From assembly GCA_964640085.1 (NCBI GenBank), contig CAZXFA010000002.1, positions 73,297 through 137,296 on the forward strand: DNA of 64,000 bases, given 5' to 3'. The translations under genes were made by a program, and so were the position numbers. Below the pieces are notes generated by a model. The model ran no database searches. It worked only from the letters and a program-made list of their open reading frames with translations, and had not been told where the DNA came from. This document shows, piece by piece, positions 1-8,179 of this stretch. The first letter of the stretch is position 1, and each line of letters opens with the position of its first letter. The DNA is from CAZXFA01 sp964640085 (GTDB lineage Bacteria; Actinomycetota; UBA4738; HRBIN12).

Positions 1-2
1 CC

Positions 3-1058
3 CGGCAGGCGTTCCTCACCTTGGTCCAGGACTTCGGCTCGGGCGGAGCGACGGATCCTGCCCAGGTCCTGATCGTGGGCGACGTCGCGAGCCCCGAGAT
101 CCAGGAGGCGGTCACTGGGCTCCAGCGCTCGATCGCGGAGGAGGAGGTGTTCTCGGGCGCCACCACGTCGATCCAGTCGAAGCCCGGGACCGAGCTGCTC
201 CTGTCCGTCTACTTCGCCGGCGACCCGTACAACGATGCGGCGTTCGACGGCATCCGGGAGCTGCGAACCACGCTGGTCCCCCAGGCCTTCGGCGCCGTGG
301 ACGGCGTGGAGGTCCTGGTGGGGGGCAACAGCGGCCTGTTCGTCGACTTCCTGTCGATCGTCGACACCTACCAGTGGGTCGTCCTGGTGTTCGTGCTCGG
401 GCTGTCGTTCCTGCTGCTCACGGTGGTCTTCCGCTCGATCGTGGTGCCGATCAAGGCGATCGTGATGAACCTGCTCTCGGTAGCGGCCGCCTACGGCGCG
501 GTCACGCTCGTGTTCCAGGAGGGCTTCGGGATCGGGTTCTTCAACGCGATCGGGCTGCCGTTCAAGCAGGTCGAGGCGATCGAGGCGTGGTTGCCGCTGT
601 TCCTGTTCTCGATCCTGTTCGGCCTGTCGATGGATTACCACGTCTTCCTCCTGTCACGGATCCGCGAGGAGTACGACAAGACCGGCGACAACACCGAGGC
701 GGTCGCCTACGGGTTGCGGACGACGGCGGGGATCATCACCGGCGCGGCGCTGATCATGGTGACGGTGTTCGGGGCGTTCGCCGCCGGGCGGGTGGGGCAG
801 TTCCAGCAGATGGGGTTCGGCCTGGCGATCGCGGTCCTGATGGACGCGACGATCGTCCGGACGATCCTGGTGCCCGCCAGCATGCGGCTGCTCGGCGACT
901 GGAACTGGTACCTGCCGCGATGGTTGCAGTGGCTGCCGGAGCTCCACGTCGAGGGCGCCGAGGCACCGCCGACCCCGACGCCGGCGCCGGCGCCGGCGCC
1001 GGCGATGGCGCCGGTCTCCGAGGAGGCGAAGCCGGAGCGTCACCCCGCCCACCACTGA
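3..1058 (+). CDS. MMPL/RND-family transporter, C-terminal part (5' truncated by window)
   Basis: The frame is open to the window edge, so only the last 351 residues are seen. It shows five hydrophobic segments, starting QWVVLVFVLG and ending MDATIVRTILVPASM, with the conserved GLSMDYHVFLLSRIREEY stretch typical of the second membrane half of MMPL (RND superfamily) proteins. These are proton-driven exporters of lipids or hydrophobic compounds. The cytoplasmic tail is an Ala/Pro-rich run encoded by a hexamer repeat, ending in HPAHH. The substrate cannot be told. The family assignment is firm. Confidence 0.9.
   Translation, partial: RQAFLTLVQDFGSGGATDPAQVLIVGDVASPEIQEAVTGLQRSIAEEEVFSGATTSIQSKPGTELLLSVYFAGDPYNDAAFDGIRELRTTLVPQAFGAVDGVEVLVGGNSGLFVDFLSIVDTYQWVVLVFVLGLSFLLLTVVFRSIVVPIKAIVMNLLSVAAAYGAVTLVFQEGFGIGFFNAIGLPFKQVEAIEAWLPLFLFSILFGLSMDYHVFLLSRIREEYDKTGDNTEAVAYGLRTTAGIITGAALIMVTVFGAFAAGRVGQFQQMGFGLAIAVLMDATIVRTILVPASMRLLGDWNWYLPRWLQWLPELHVEGAEAPPTPTPAPAPAPAMAPVSEEAKPERHPAHH
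981..1004 (+). repeat. CCGGCG hexamer repeat, 4 copies
   Basis: Four perfect tandem copies of CCGGCG lie inside the MMPL gene and encode alternating Pro-Ala in its C-terminal tail. Copy number is likely to vary between strains by slippage; since the unit is two codons, the frame would be kept. Confidence 0.85.
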
Positions 1059-1098
1059 GCGGGACGCTCGTCGCTCGGCTCCGATAGCGTTGGAGCCG

Positions 1099-1563
1099 AT
1101 GGCACGACTCGACGTGGGGGATGCCGCGCCGGCGTTCGCGCTGAGCGATCAGCGCGGGCGGCAGGTGCGACTCGAGGACCTGCGCGGCCGGAAGGTACTC
1201 GTGTACTTCTTCCCGAAAGCCGACACGCCCGGATGCACGATCCAGTCGTGCGACCTACGCGACCACTTGCCGGATCTCGGATCGATCGGCGTCGAAGTCG
1301 TGGGGATCTCGCCGGACGTCCCCGAGGATCAGCTGGTGTTCGACCGGAAGTACGGGCTCGGGTTCCCGCTGCTCTCCGACCCCGACCACGCGGTCGCCGA
1401 GTCCTGGGGCACGTGGGGGGAGCGGGTCCGCGACGGGAAGACGACGATCGGGATCATCCGCTCGGCATTCCTCGTCGACGGGGGCGGGCGGATCGCCCAC
1501 GCCTGGTACGCGGTCAAGCCCGAGGACACGGTGCCGAACGCGCTCGCCGCCCTCCGACACTGA
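1099..1563 (+). CDS. bcp: Peroxiredoxin, BCP/PrxQ type
   Basis: A 154-aa thioredoxin-fold peroxidase that reduces hydroperoxides in the cytoplasm using thioredoxin. The peroxidatic Cys46 sits in the TPGCT motif and a second Cys51 five residues later is the resolving cysteine of the atypical 2-Cys BCP class (C-x4-C). The full length agrees with the family. I chose the ATG at 1099 over an in-frame TTG nine bases upstream because MARLDVGDAAPAF is the usual N-terminus. It follows the transporter by 40 bp on the same strand. Confidence 0.93.
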   Translation: MARLDVGDAAPAFALSDQRGRQVRLEDLRGRKVLVYFFPKADTPGCTIQSCDLRDHLPDLGSIGVEVVGISPDVPEDQLVFDRKYGLGFPLLSDPDHAVAESWGTWGERVRDGKTTIGIIRSAFLVDGGGRIAHAWYAVKPEDTVPNALAALRH

Positions 1564-1668
1564 GCCGCTGGACGTTCACGTCGAGGTGGGCCCAAGCGTG
1601 GGACGCGGCCTGGCACGTGCTCGACCGCGCCTGGGAGATCGAGGACCGGAGCGGGCCGGGCCCGGGTC

Positions 1669-1857
1669 CTAGGCTGGGAGCTCCCGCACCTCGCGGGACG
1701 TGAGACGGCGGGTTCGAGGCGACAGGCGGAGGCCGATCATCCCGAGCGGCGCGCTCTCCCACACGCCGTCCTTGAGGACCTCGACGCTCAGCATGCCGTC
1801 CTCGGACTCACCGATACGGAGCGTCTTGCCCTGCTCCGTCCGGTAGAAGTTGTTCAC
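1669..1857 (-). CDS. Small hypothetical protein (62 aa)
   Basis: An unrecognised short protein beginning MNNFYRTEQG from a GTG start. It has alternating charged and hydrophobic residues that look like a small beta-rich fold (KTLRIGESEDGMLSVEVLKDGVWESAPLG) and a basic C-terminus. It has no signal peptide, membrane segment or cysteine. It lies on the opposite strand between bcp and a phosphoesterase, and the balanced amino acid make-up is the main reason to believe it is real. Confidence 0.55.
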   Translation of the reverse strand: MNNFYRTEQGKTLRIGESEDGMLSVEVLKDGVWESAPLGMIGLRLSPRTRRLTSREVRELPA

Positions 1858-1935
1858 GCAGACAGCATACCGGGAAGGTCATCCGCGGGTCGTTCGAGCC
1901 TACGCGACCGGTAGCATCGCTGCGGAGGAGGGACG

Positions 1936-2589
1936 ATGCCGAAGATCCTCGCCGTCTCCGACGAGGTCGACCCCACGCTCACGTTCGAGACCCTGCGGAC
2001 GCTCGCGCCCGACGTCGTGGTCTCCTGCGGGGACCTCCCGTTCGACGAGCTCGAGCGGATGATCGACGCGACCAACGCCCCGCTCCTGTACGTGCCGGGC
2101 AACCACGACCCGGACCTCCGGCCCCGGAGCAAGGGACTCGCGTATCCGCCGCAGATCACCCACCCGGACCTGGTCGACCCACCGGGGCCCCGCGGCGGCA
2201 TCAACGTGGACGGCAGGATCGAGGATGCGGCCGGCATCCGCGTGGCCGGGCTCGGGGGCTCGCCCCGCTACCGCGAAGGGCCGAACCAGTACACGCAGGC
2301 CCAGATGCGCCGGAGGGCACGCCGGCTCGCCCGCCGCTGGCGGAGCCGCCGGCCGCGAGGCCGACCGGTGGACGTCCTGCTCGCCCACGCACCTCCGCGC
2401 GGCGTCGGCGACGAGGAAATGGACCCGGTCCACCAGGGGTTCGAGGCCTTCCACGCCGTGCTCCGGCGGCTGCGTCCGCGGCTCCTCCTTCACGGCCACG
2501 TGCATCCCTACGGAACGCCCCGCCCCGATCGCGAGCTGAACGGGACCACGGTGGTCAACGTCGTCCCCCACCGGGTCCTGGAGCTGTGA
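1936..2589 (+). CDS. Calcineurin-like metallophosphoesterase
   Basis: A 217-aa cytoplasmic protein of the calcineurin-like phosphoesterase superfamily. Visible metal-site motifs are SD at residues 8-9, GD at 32-33, GNHD at 55-58, a later LLAHAPP and HGHVH near the C-terminus. The first motif, normally D-x-H, reads D-E-V here, so one metal-binding His appears to be missing; a neighbouring residue may replace it. The ATG is preceded by GGAGGAGGG. The stop overlaps the GTG start of the next gene, so the two are probably translated together. The substrate is unknown. Confidence 0.85.
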   Translation: MPKILAVSDEVDPTLTFETLRTLAPDVVVSCGDLPFDELERMIDATNAPLLYVPGNHDPDLRPRSKGLAYPPQITHPDLVDPPGPRGGINVDGRIEDAAGIRVAGLGGSPRYREGPNQYTQAQMRRRARRLARRWRSRRPRGRPVDVLLAHAPPRGVGDEEMDPVHQGFEAFHAVLRRLRPRLLLHGHVHPYGTPRPDRELNGTTVVNVVPHRVLEL

Positions 2590-3428
2590 AGCAGCCACCC
2601 CCCTACGGATCGTCCTTCGGCCGGGCGCGCCGCCGAGAGGCTTACCGACGCCTGGCGGACCTGGTGCGACGACGCCGGCCGCAGCCGCTGCTGCCGCTCG
2701 ACGAGGTCACCCGGCGCCTACGGGTGTTCGAGCAGAGCTACGTCGGCATCCGCCCGATCCCGGTCTCGAAGATCGTGGGGACGGTGAGCCGGATCGACGA
2801 CTTCGACCGAGACTTCCTGCCCAAGCGGACGAAGATCCAGGAGCGCTGGCGCAGGGTGGAGCGTTCGTTCCCGCAGGGCGACTTCCCGCCGATCGTGGTC
2901 TACGAGCTGGACGGCTCGTACTTCGTCGTCGACGGTCACCACCGGGTCGCGGTCGCCAAGCAGTTCGGGGTGGAGCAGATCGACGCCGAGATCACCCAGC
3001 TGCGGAGCCGATACAAGCTCCCGCCCGACGCCGACCTGTCCAGGATCATCATGGACGAGCAGGAGCGGCGGTTCATGGAAGAGTCCGGCCTGGAGCGGGC
3101 GCGGCCAGACGCCCGGATCGAGTTCTCCCGGCCCCAGGGGTACATCGAGCTCCTGGAACACCTGAAGATCCACGGGTTCCATCTGATGATGGGCCGTGGC
3201 CAGGTCCTGCCGATCGCGGAGATCGCCGCGGACTGGTTCGACCGCGTCTACCTCCCCACCGTGGAGGCGATCCACCGCGAGGACATGCGGGAGCTGTGGC
3301 CGAAGGCGACCGACGCGGACCTGTTCCTGTGGGTCGGGCAGCGCCGGCGAGAGCTGTTCCCCGAACGAAGCGACCTCGACCTCGAAGAGGGTGTCCGCGC
3401 CGCACGGGACACCGACAAGGGGCGCTGA
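2586..3428 (+). CDS. ParB/sulfiredoxin-fold domain protein
   Basis: A 280-aa protein with a ParB-N-like core in its first half: VVYELDGSYFVVDGHHRVAVA, with the diagnostic DGHHR at residues 116-120. The C-terminal half is helical and charged and I do not recognise it. No helix-turn-helix or partner ParA is evident, so a chromosome-partition role is not supported; stand-alone members are found as nucleases or nucleotide-binding proteins. It begins with GTG overlapping the phosphoesterase stop (GTGA), which suggests a shared function or at least one transcript. Confidence 0.75.
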   Translation: MKQPPPYGSSFGRARRREAYRRLADLVRRRRPQPLLPLDEVTRRLRVFEQSYVGIRPIPVSKIVGTVSRIDDFDRDFLPKRTKIQERWRRVERSFPQGDFPPIVVYELDGSYFVVDGHHRVAVAKQFGVEQIDAEITQLRSRYKLPPDADLSRIIMDEQERRFMEESGLERARPDARIEFSRPQGYIELLEHLKIHGFHLMMGRGQVLPIAEIAADWFDRVYLPTVEAIHREDMRELWPKATDADLFLWVGQRRRELFPERSDLDLEEGVRAARDTDKGR

Positions 3429-3447
3429 GGACAGGTCTATCCGGTCG

Positions 3448-4119
3448 TCAGATCGTCCGCCGGACCGGCTCGTCGGTCCCCGGCCTATCGTGGACGTGGT
3501 GCCGCCGCGCCGGCGCCGGCTCGCGATCCGGTTCTGGCGGTGGGGCGGGCCGCGGCTCGGGCTCCGGCTCGGGCCCTTGCTGCGAGGGCAGCTCGTGCTC
3601 CCGTGGCTCCAGGGGCTCCGGATGCGGGTGCTCGTCCTCCACCTGGTCCGTTGGGACCCTGACCACGCGCGTGGCCGGGATGAACCCCGCGATCAGCAGC
3701 AGGGCGGCGCCCGCCAGGCAGAGCCACAGACCCAGGTCGGTGGCGTCGGCGATCGCCCGGTCGGCCCTGCCCATCTGCACGAACAGCAGAAGGCCCCCCA
3801 CCAGGCCGAGCGCCCCGGCAAACCGCAGCAGCCAGCCGCCGAGGAACGCCAGACCGATCACGCCGAGGACCGCCACGCCCAGCATCCCGATCGCGGCCGA
3901 GGTGAGGAACGTCTCGGGCGCACCGGGTTCGGCGCGCCAGAAGGCATCGAACGCCAGACGATCGCCGGCGATCCCTTCGACCCAGTCCAGGAACGCGCCG
4001 ACCGCGACGGCCGCGATCCCCACGATCGCGACCGCCGCGCGGACGACCGCCATCGGGGATGGCCGCCGCTCGGTGTCGGCCGGGTGGGTGGTCCGGTGCT
4101 CGGTGGTGATCTCCGTCAT
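3448..4119 (-). CDS. Four-TM membrane protein with Pro/Glu-rich tail
   Basis: A 223-aa protein of unknown function. After a short N-terminus it has hydrophobic segments near VVRAAVAIVGIAAVAVGAFL, FLTSAAIGMLGVAVLGVIGL, LLRFAGALGLVGGLLLF and LWLCLAGAALLLIAGFIPAT, then a soluble tail rich in Glu, Pro and His. I chose the ATG at 4119 because GGGGAGG lies at a good distance upstream; an in-frame ATG six bases earlier abuts that sequence. It is convergent with the ParB-like gene. Confidence 0.75.
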   Translation of the reverse strand: MTEITTEHRTTHPADTERRPSPMAVVRAAVAIVGIAAVAVGAFLDWVEGIAGDRLAFDAFWRAEPGAPETFLTSAAIGMLGVAVLGVIGLAFLGGWLLRFAGALGLVGGLLLFVQMGRADRAIADATDLGLWLCLAGAALLLIAGFIPATRVVRVPTDQVEDEHPHPEPLEPREHELPSQQGPEPEPEPRPAPPPEPDREPAPARRHHVHDRPGTDEPVRRTI

Positions 4120-4225
4120 GTCCATCCTCCCCGGGTCCTTGCAGAGGCCCATACCCCTGGCCCGCGACCGTCAAACCGACAGCCGGGGTGACACCCGCCT
4201 GCCGAGCCGGAACGATGGGGAGCCC

Positions 4226-5317
4226 ATGACCCGCGTCTGGAACTTCTCCGCCGGGCCCGGGACCCTGCCCGTCCCGGTGCTCGAGCGCGTCCGCGACGAG
4301 CTGTTGACCTACGGAGGGACCGGTGCGTCGATCCTGGAGCTCAGCCATCGTTCGCCGGCGTTCGGGGCCGTGATCGAGGAGGCCGAGGCCAACCTGCGCG
4401 AGCTCCTCCGGATCCCCGGAACCCACCGCGTGCTGTTCCTCCAGGGCGGGGCCTCGCTCCAGTTCTCGATGGTGCCGATGAACCTGCTCCCCGGCGCCGA
4501 AGGACCGGCCGCGTTCGTGCTGACGGGGTCGTGGTCGCGGAAGGCCTTCGCCGAGGCGCGCTCGCAGGGTGAGGCGGTCGTGGCCTGGGACGGGGCTCCG
4601 ACCGGCTTCTCCACGGTGCCCGGGACGCTGGAGGGGATCGCGCCGGGGGCCGCCTACCTCCACGTCGCATCGAACGAGACGATCCAGGGCGTTGGGCTGC
4701 CAACGGGGTTCGAGCCCGAGGCAGGACCGCCGCTGGTCTGCGATGCCTCGAGCGACTTCCTGTCCCGCCCGATCCCAGTCGACCGTTACGGTCTGCTGTT
4801 CGCCGGCGCGCAGAAGAACGCCGGCCCGGCCGGGTTGACGGTGGTGCTCGTCCGCGATGACCTCCTGGGAGGGATGCTCGAGGGCTTACCCACGATGCTC
4901 GACTACCGCACGCACGCGGAGCACCGCTCCCTGTACAACACACCACCGACCTTCGCCATCTACGTCCTGATGCTGGTGACCCGCTGGATGCGGGACGAGG
5001 TCGGCGGCATCGTCGAGATGCGGGAACGCAGCCGGGAGAAAGCGCACCTCCTGTACGACGCGATCGACCGCAGCGATGGCTTCTACCGCGGCCACGCGGC
5101 CCCGCCGGCCCGCAGCCTGATGAACGTCACGTTCCGGCTGCCGAGCGAGGAGCTCGAGCGTGCGTTCCTGGCCGAGGCGACCAAGCACGATCTGATCGAG
5201 CTTACGGGCCATCGCTCGGTCGGTGGGATCCGCGCGTCGATCTACAACGCGATGCCGACCGAAGGGGTCCGGGCGCTCGCCGGCTTCATGGAGGTGTTCC
5301 GCTCCCGGCACGCGTAG
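4226..5317 (+). CDS. serC: Phosphoserine aminotransferase
   Basis: A 363-aa PLP-dependent class V aminotransferase that makes 3-phosphoserine from 3-phosphohydroxypyruvate and glutamate in serine synthesis. It starts with NFSAGPGTLP, the SerC N-terminal signature, has HRSPAF, and the PLP-binding Lys197 in AGAQKNAGPAG. Length matches the family. The reading frame is open far upstream but the ATG at 4226 is the only start that gives the canonical N-terminus. No serA or serB is in the window. Confidence 0.95.
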   Translation: MTRVWNFSAGPGTLPVPVLERVRDELLTYGGTGASILELSHRSPAFGAVIEEAEANLRELLRIPGTHRVLFLQGGASLQFSMVPMNLLPGAEGPAAFVLTGSWSRKAFAEARSQGEAVVAWDGAPTGFSTVPGTLEGIAPGAAYLHVASNETIQGVGLPTGFEPEAGPPLVCDASSDFLSRPIPVDRYGLLFAGAQKNAGPAGLTVVLVRDDLLGGMLEGLPTMLDYRTHAEHRSLYNTPPTFAIYVLMLVTRWMRDEVGGIVEMRERSREKAHLLYDAIDRSDGFYRGHAAPPARSLMNVTFRLPSEELERAFLAEATKHDLIELTGHRSVGGIRASIYNAMPTEGVRALAGFMEVFRSRHA

Positions 5318-5413
5318 CGGTCCATCCCCTGGGGCGCCCGCTCCGCGACTCCACACCGGCGGCCACCCGGACGTCCCCGACCCCGAGCGCTGCGCCGCTC
5401 CGCCGCTGGGCCG

Positions 5414-5644
5414 CTACAGGCGGATGATCGTGCAGGTCAGGGTCCGGGTGACCCCCGGGATCCGTTGGATCTCGTCAACGACCTTGCCGAGCATGTTGAC
5501 GTCCGGCGCCTGGACCCGGGCGATCACGTCGTAGGGCCCGGTCACGAACTGCGACAGCCGGACGCCCGACACGCCGGCGACTTCCTCGGTCACCCGTCGC
5601 CCCTCGGCCATCTCCACCTGGATCAACACGAACGCTTCGACCAT
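5414..5644 (-). CDS. Stand-alone Lrp/AsnC ligand-binding (RAM) domain protein
   Basis: A 76-aa protein made only of the AsnC/Lrp effector-binding (RAM) domain: MVEAFVLIQVEM, VTGPYDVIARV, then LGKVV and GVTRTLTC. The DNA-binding helix-turn-helix is absent. RAM domains bind amino acids and oligomerise; lone ones may bind other Lrp proteins or act as metabolite sensors. The ATG at 5644 has GGGAGG upstream. It is the last gene of a minus-strand run, and a paralogue opens the same run at 9347. Confidence 0.85.
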   Translation of the reverse strand: MVEAFVLIQVEMAEGRRVTEEVAGVSGVRLSQFVTGPYDVIARVQAPDVNMLGKVVDEIQRIPGVTRTLTCTIIRL

Positions 5645-5691
5645 GCCCCACCTCCCGCTCCTTCGAGCATCGATCCCGGCCACCGCGTCCC

Positions 5692-6672
5692 CTAGGGTAC
5701 GAGCACCGGCGTCCCGCCCTCCCCGGCCCTCGCCGCCGCGATCGCTTCGTTCGCGGTCTCCAGCCGGAACGGCGAGGTCCGGGTCGTGATCCCGATCTGG
5801 GCGGCGAGCGGGAGGAACTCGAGTCCGTCACGGCGCGTGAGGTTCGCGACCGATCGGAGGACCCGTTCGCGCCACAGGAGCTCGTACGGGAAGGACGGGA
5901 TGTCGCTCATGTGGATCTCGGCGCAGACGACCGAGCCGCCCGGGACGACTGCCCGCAGGGCGAACGGGACCAGGTCCCCCACGGCCGCGAACAGGATCGC
6001 CCCGTCGAGCGGCTCGGGCGGTGGCTCGGTTGAGTCTCCCGCCCACTCGCAGCCGTGGTCGAGCGCCTCCCGCTGCGGGCCGCGATCCCCCGGCCTCGTG
6101 AAGGCGAACACGCGACGGCCCTGGTTGCGGGCGACCTGCGCCACGAGCCGAGCCGAGTTCCCGAAGCCGTACAGGCCCAGACGCTCGCCCTCGCCGACCA
6201 TCCTGAGGCTGCGGTAGCCGATCAGCCCCGCGCACAGTAGAGGAGCGGCGTCCCGATCCTCGAAGCGCTGGGGGATCGGCAGGCACGCGCGACCGTCGGC
6301 GACCATCCGGTCCGCGTAGCCACCATCCAGCTGGTAGCCGGTGAAGCGGGCGTCCGGACAGAGGTTCTCGCGCCCGGTCGTGCAGAACACACACGTGCCG
6401 CAGGTCCAGCCGAGCCACGGGACGCCCACGCGGTCGCCGGCGCGCAGCCCCCGCACCTCGGACCCCTGGGCCTCCACCTCGCCCACGACCTGATGCCCGA
6501 GCACCAGGGGGAGCGCCGGCTCGGCGAGCTCGCCGTCCACGATGTGCAGGTCGGTCCGGCAGACGCCGCACGCGCGGACGCGGATCCGGACCTGACCGGG
6601 ACCCGGCTCGGGGTCGGGGAGCTCGCGGAGCTCCAACGATCGCCCGGGCGCATCGAGCACCATGGCGCGCAT
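5692..6672 (-). CDS. Zinc-dependent alcohol dehydrogenase (MDR family)
   Basis: A 326-aa medium-chain dehydrogenase. The catalytic zinc ligands are visible as CGVCRTDLH and GHQVVGE, and the structural zinc site as four cysteines in CGTCVFCTTGRENLC. The nucleotide site is GLYGFGNSARL, with the glycine pattern somewhat altered. It most resembles the single-domain-order AdhP-like alcohol dehydrogenases; the substrate alcohol is unknown. It lies 13 bp downstream of the endonuclease V homologue on the same strand. Confidence 0.88.
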   Translation of the reverse strand: MRAMVLDAPGRSLELRELPDPEPGPGQVRIRVRACGVCRTDLHIVDGELAEPALPLVLGHQVVGEVEAQGSEVRGLRAGDRVGVPWLGWTCGTCVFCTTGRENLCPDARFTGYQLDGGYADRMVADGRACLPIPQRFEDRDAAPLLCAGLIGYRSLRMVGEGERLGLYGFGNSARLVAQVARNQGRRVFAFTRPGDRGPQREALDHGCEWAGDSTEPPPEPLDGAILFAAVGDLVPFALRAVVPGGSVVCAEIHMSDIPSFPYELLWRERVLRSVANLTRRDGLEFLPLAAQIGITTRTSPFRLETANEAIAAARAGEGGTPVLVP

Positions 6673-6685
6673 CGCGTCACCGATG

Positions 6686-7375
6686 CTACGCGCCCGCGGA
6701 AGACGGGAACGACCATCCGCGGACGCGCGGCTCCCACCCCGGCGGCGCCGTCCCCTCGTCGATCGCCCGCGCCGACCTGGCGAGGAAGCGCGCGCGGCGG
6801 ATCGGCTCGGGGGTCCTCGCGTCGCCGGCGGTCGCCAGGACCACCGCCCGGGCGGTCGCCGGGTCCGTGCGCCAGGCGGCGTGCGCGCAGACGGGCCTCG
6901 CCCCCGGCCGCGTCGCGACGAGGAGGCCGACCAGGTCGCCGTCGAGCACGAGCCGACCCTCCTCCACGCGGGCCACCAGCGGACGGTCGGTGACCCCGAC
7001 GGTCGGGAGCCCGAGCACCGCGCCGAGGTGGAGCGCCAGCCCGGCCCGGCGTGGGTGGTCTCGGCCGGTCGCGTTGACCAGGAGGACCTCGGGGGCTCGG
7101 CGCAGGGACCGGGCTACGCGCTCGAGCCACTCGCCCTCCCGGAGCGCCAGGTACCCAGCCGCGTAGGGAACGGAGGTCCCGCCGCGCACGATCGCGGAGG
7201 TTGAGCCGAGCACCGCCGCGGCCCAGACCCGTTCGGGCCCGTGGCCACCGGCGACGACGAAGGTCCCCCCGATCGCCGCGCCGAGCTCGAACCTCCAGGG
7301 CTCTGGGCGGGCCGCCACGAGCTCGCGCTGCACCCGCTCGAGCTCCTCGCGGGTGCGCGGCCACACGACCCTCAC
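6686..7375 (-). CDS. Endonuclease V homologue lacking catalytic aspartates
   Basis: A 229-aa protein with clear endonuclease V (Nfi) fold motifs: VPYAAGYLALRE, the DHPRRAGLALHLG segment, and LPTVGV. Endonuclease V nicks DNA next to deaminated bases using Asp43, Glu89 and Asp110 (Thermotoga maritima numbering). By my alignment the first Asp is Phe39 (IGGTFV versus IAGADV in E. coli), Glu is kept at Glu80, and the second Asp is Asn101 (LLVNATG versus FVDGHG). The protein therefore probably cannot cut in the usual way. GTG start overlaps the stop of the aldo/keto reductase gene (GTGA). Confidence 0.75.
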   Translation of the reverse strand: MRVVWPRTREELERVQRELVAARPEPWRFELGAAIGGTFVVAGGHGPERVWAAAVLGSTSAIVRGGTSVPYAAGYLALREGEWLERVARSLRRAPEVLLVNATGRDHPRRAGLALHLGAVLGLPTVGVTDRPLVARVEEGRLVLDGDLVGLLVATRPGARPVCAHAAWRTDPATARAVVLATAGDARTPEPIRRARFLARSARAIDEGTAPPGWEPRVRGWSFPSSAGA

Positions 7376-8178
7376 CTCGTCGCCAGGCGCGCGACGAGCT
7401 CGCGCTGCTCGGCGTCGAACCACGGAGGAGAGCCCGCCGCGGCGTTGGCGGTCGCGTGCTCGGGCGAAGAGGTCGCGGGGATCGCCACGTGGACCCGGGG
7501 GTCTGAAAGGGTCCACTTCAGAAGCGCCTCGGCCCACGACCGGACGCCGAGGGCCCGGAACACGCCGGGATCGCGCGGCGCCCGTGGTAGGAGCGACCCC
7601 TCGGCGAACGGGCGCATCCCGATCACACCGAGCCCGAGCTCCTCCGCGAGCGGGAGCACCGCGCGCTCGGCCGCGCGCTCGAGCGGGTTGACGGGGACCT
7701 GGATCGCGTGGATCCGACCGCTCTGCATCGCGCGGACGAGCTCGTCGAACGCCGTCTCGTTCCAGTGGGTCGCGCCCAGCCAGCCGATCCGGCCGGCCTC
7801 GCGCTCGCGTTCGAGCCAGGTCAGATGCTCCTCCCACGCGACCAGGTTGTGCACCTGCTCGAGCTCGATCCGACCGTCGAACGCGTCGAGCTGCGCCTCG
7901 AGCTGCCGGTGGCCCTCCGCCACGCTCGGGGTCCACACCTTGGTGGCGACCAACGCCCGATCCCGGAGCCCGCGGGCCCCCAGCACTCGCCCGAGGACGC
8001 CCTCGGCCCGCCCGTACATCGGGGAGGTGTCGACGACCCGCACGCCGTCCTCGAACGCCGTCTCCACCACAGAGCGAACCGATGGCTCACGGCGGGAGGG
8101 GACGTCGAACACGGCCCAGGTCCCGAGCCCGACGACCGGCACGGACAGACCCGTCCGGCCGAACGCCCGGCGCTCCAC
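7372..8178 (-). CDS. Aldo/keto reductase
   Basis: A 268-aa NAD(P)H-dependent carbonyl reductase with a TIM-barrel fold. The catalytic tetrad is visible: Asp and Tyr in VVDTSPMYG, Lys in ATKVW, and His in QVHN. It starts FGRTGLSVPVVGLGT as usual for the family. GTG start lies one base after the PAC2 gene stop and its own stop overlaps the next start, so it is in the middle of a tightly packed operon. The substrate is not predictable. Confidence 0.9.
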   Translation of the reverse strand: MERRAFGRTGLSVPVVGLGTWAVFDVPSRREPSVRSVVETAFEDGVRVVDTSPMYGRAEGVLGRVLGARGLRDRALVATKVWTPSVAEGHRQLEAQLDAFDGRIELEQVHNLVAWEEHLTWLEREREAGRIGWLGATHWNETAFDELVRAMQSGRIHAIQVPVNPLERAAERAVLPLAEELGLGVIGMRPFAEGSLLPRAPRDPGVFRALGVRSWAEALLKWTLSDPRVHVAIPATSSPEHATANAAAGSPPWFDAEQRELVARLATR

Positions 8179-8179
8179 C

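Noticed and set aside
1700..1730. GGGTTCGAGGC resembling a tRNA T-loop
   Set aside because: No matching acceptor stem or anticodon arm around it, and it lies in a coding frame on the other strand.
3296..4225. Long plus-strand frame leading into serC
   Set aside because: The upstream product is Arg/Ser/Pro-rich shadow sequence of the minus-strand membrane gene; serC starts at 4226 with its normal N-terminus.
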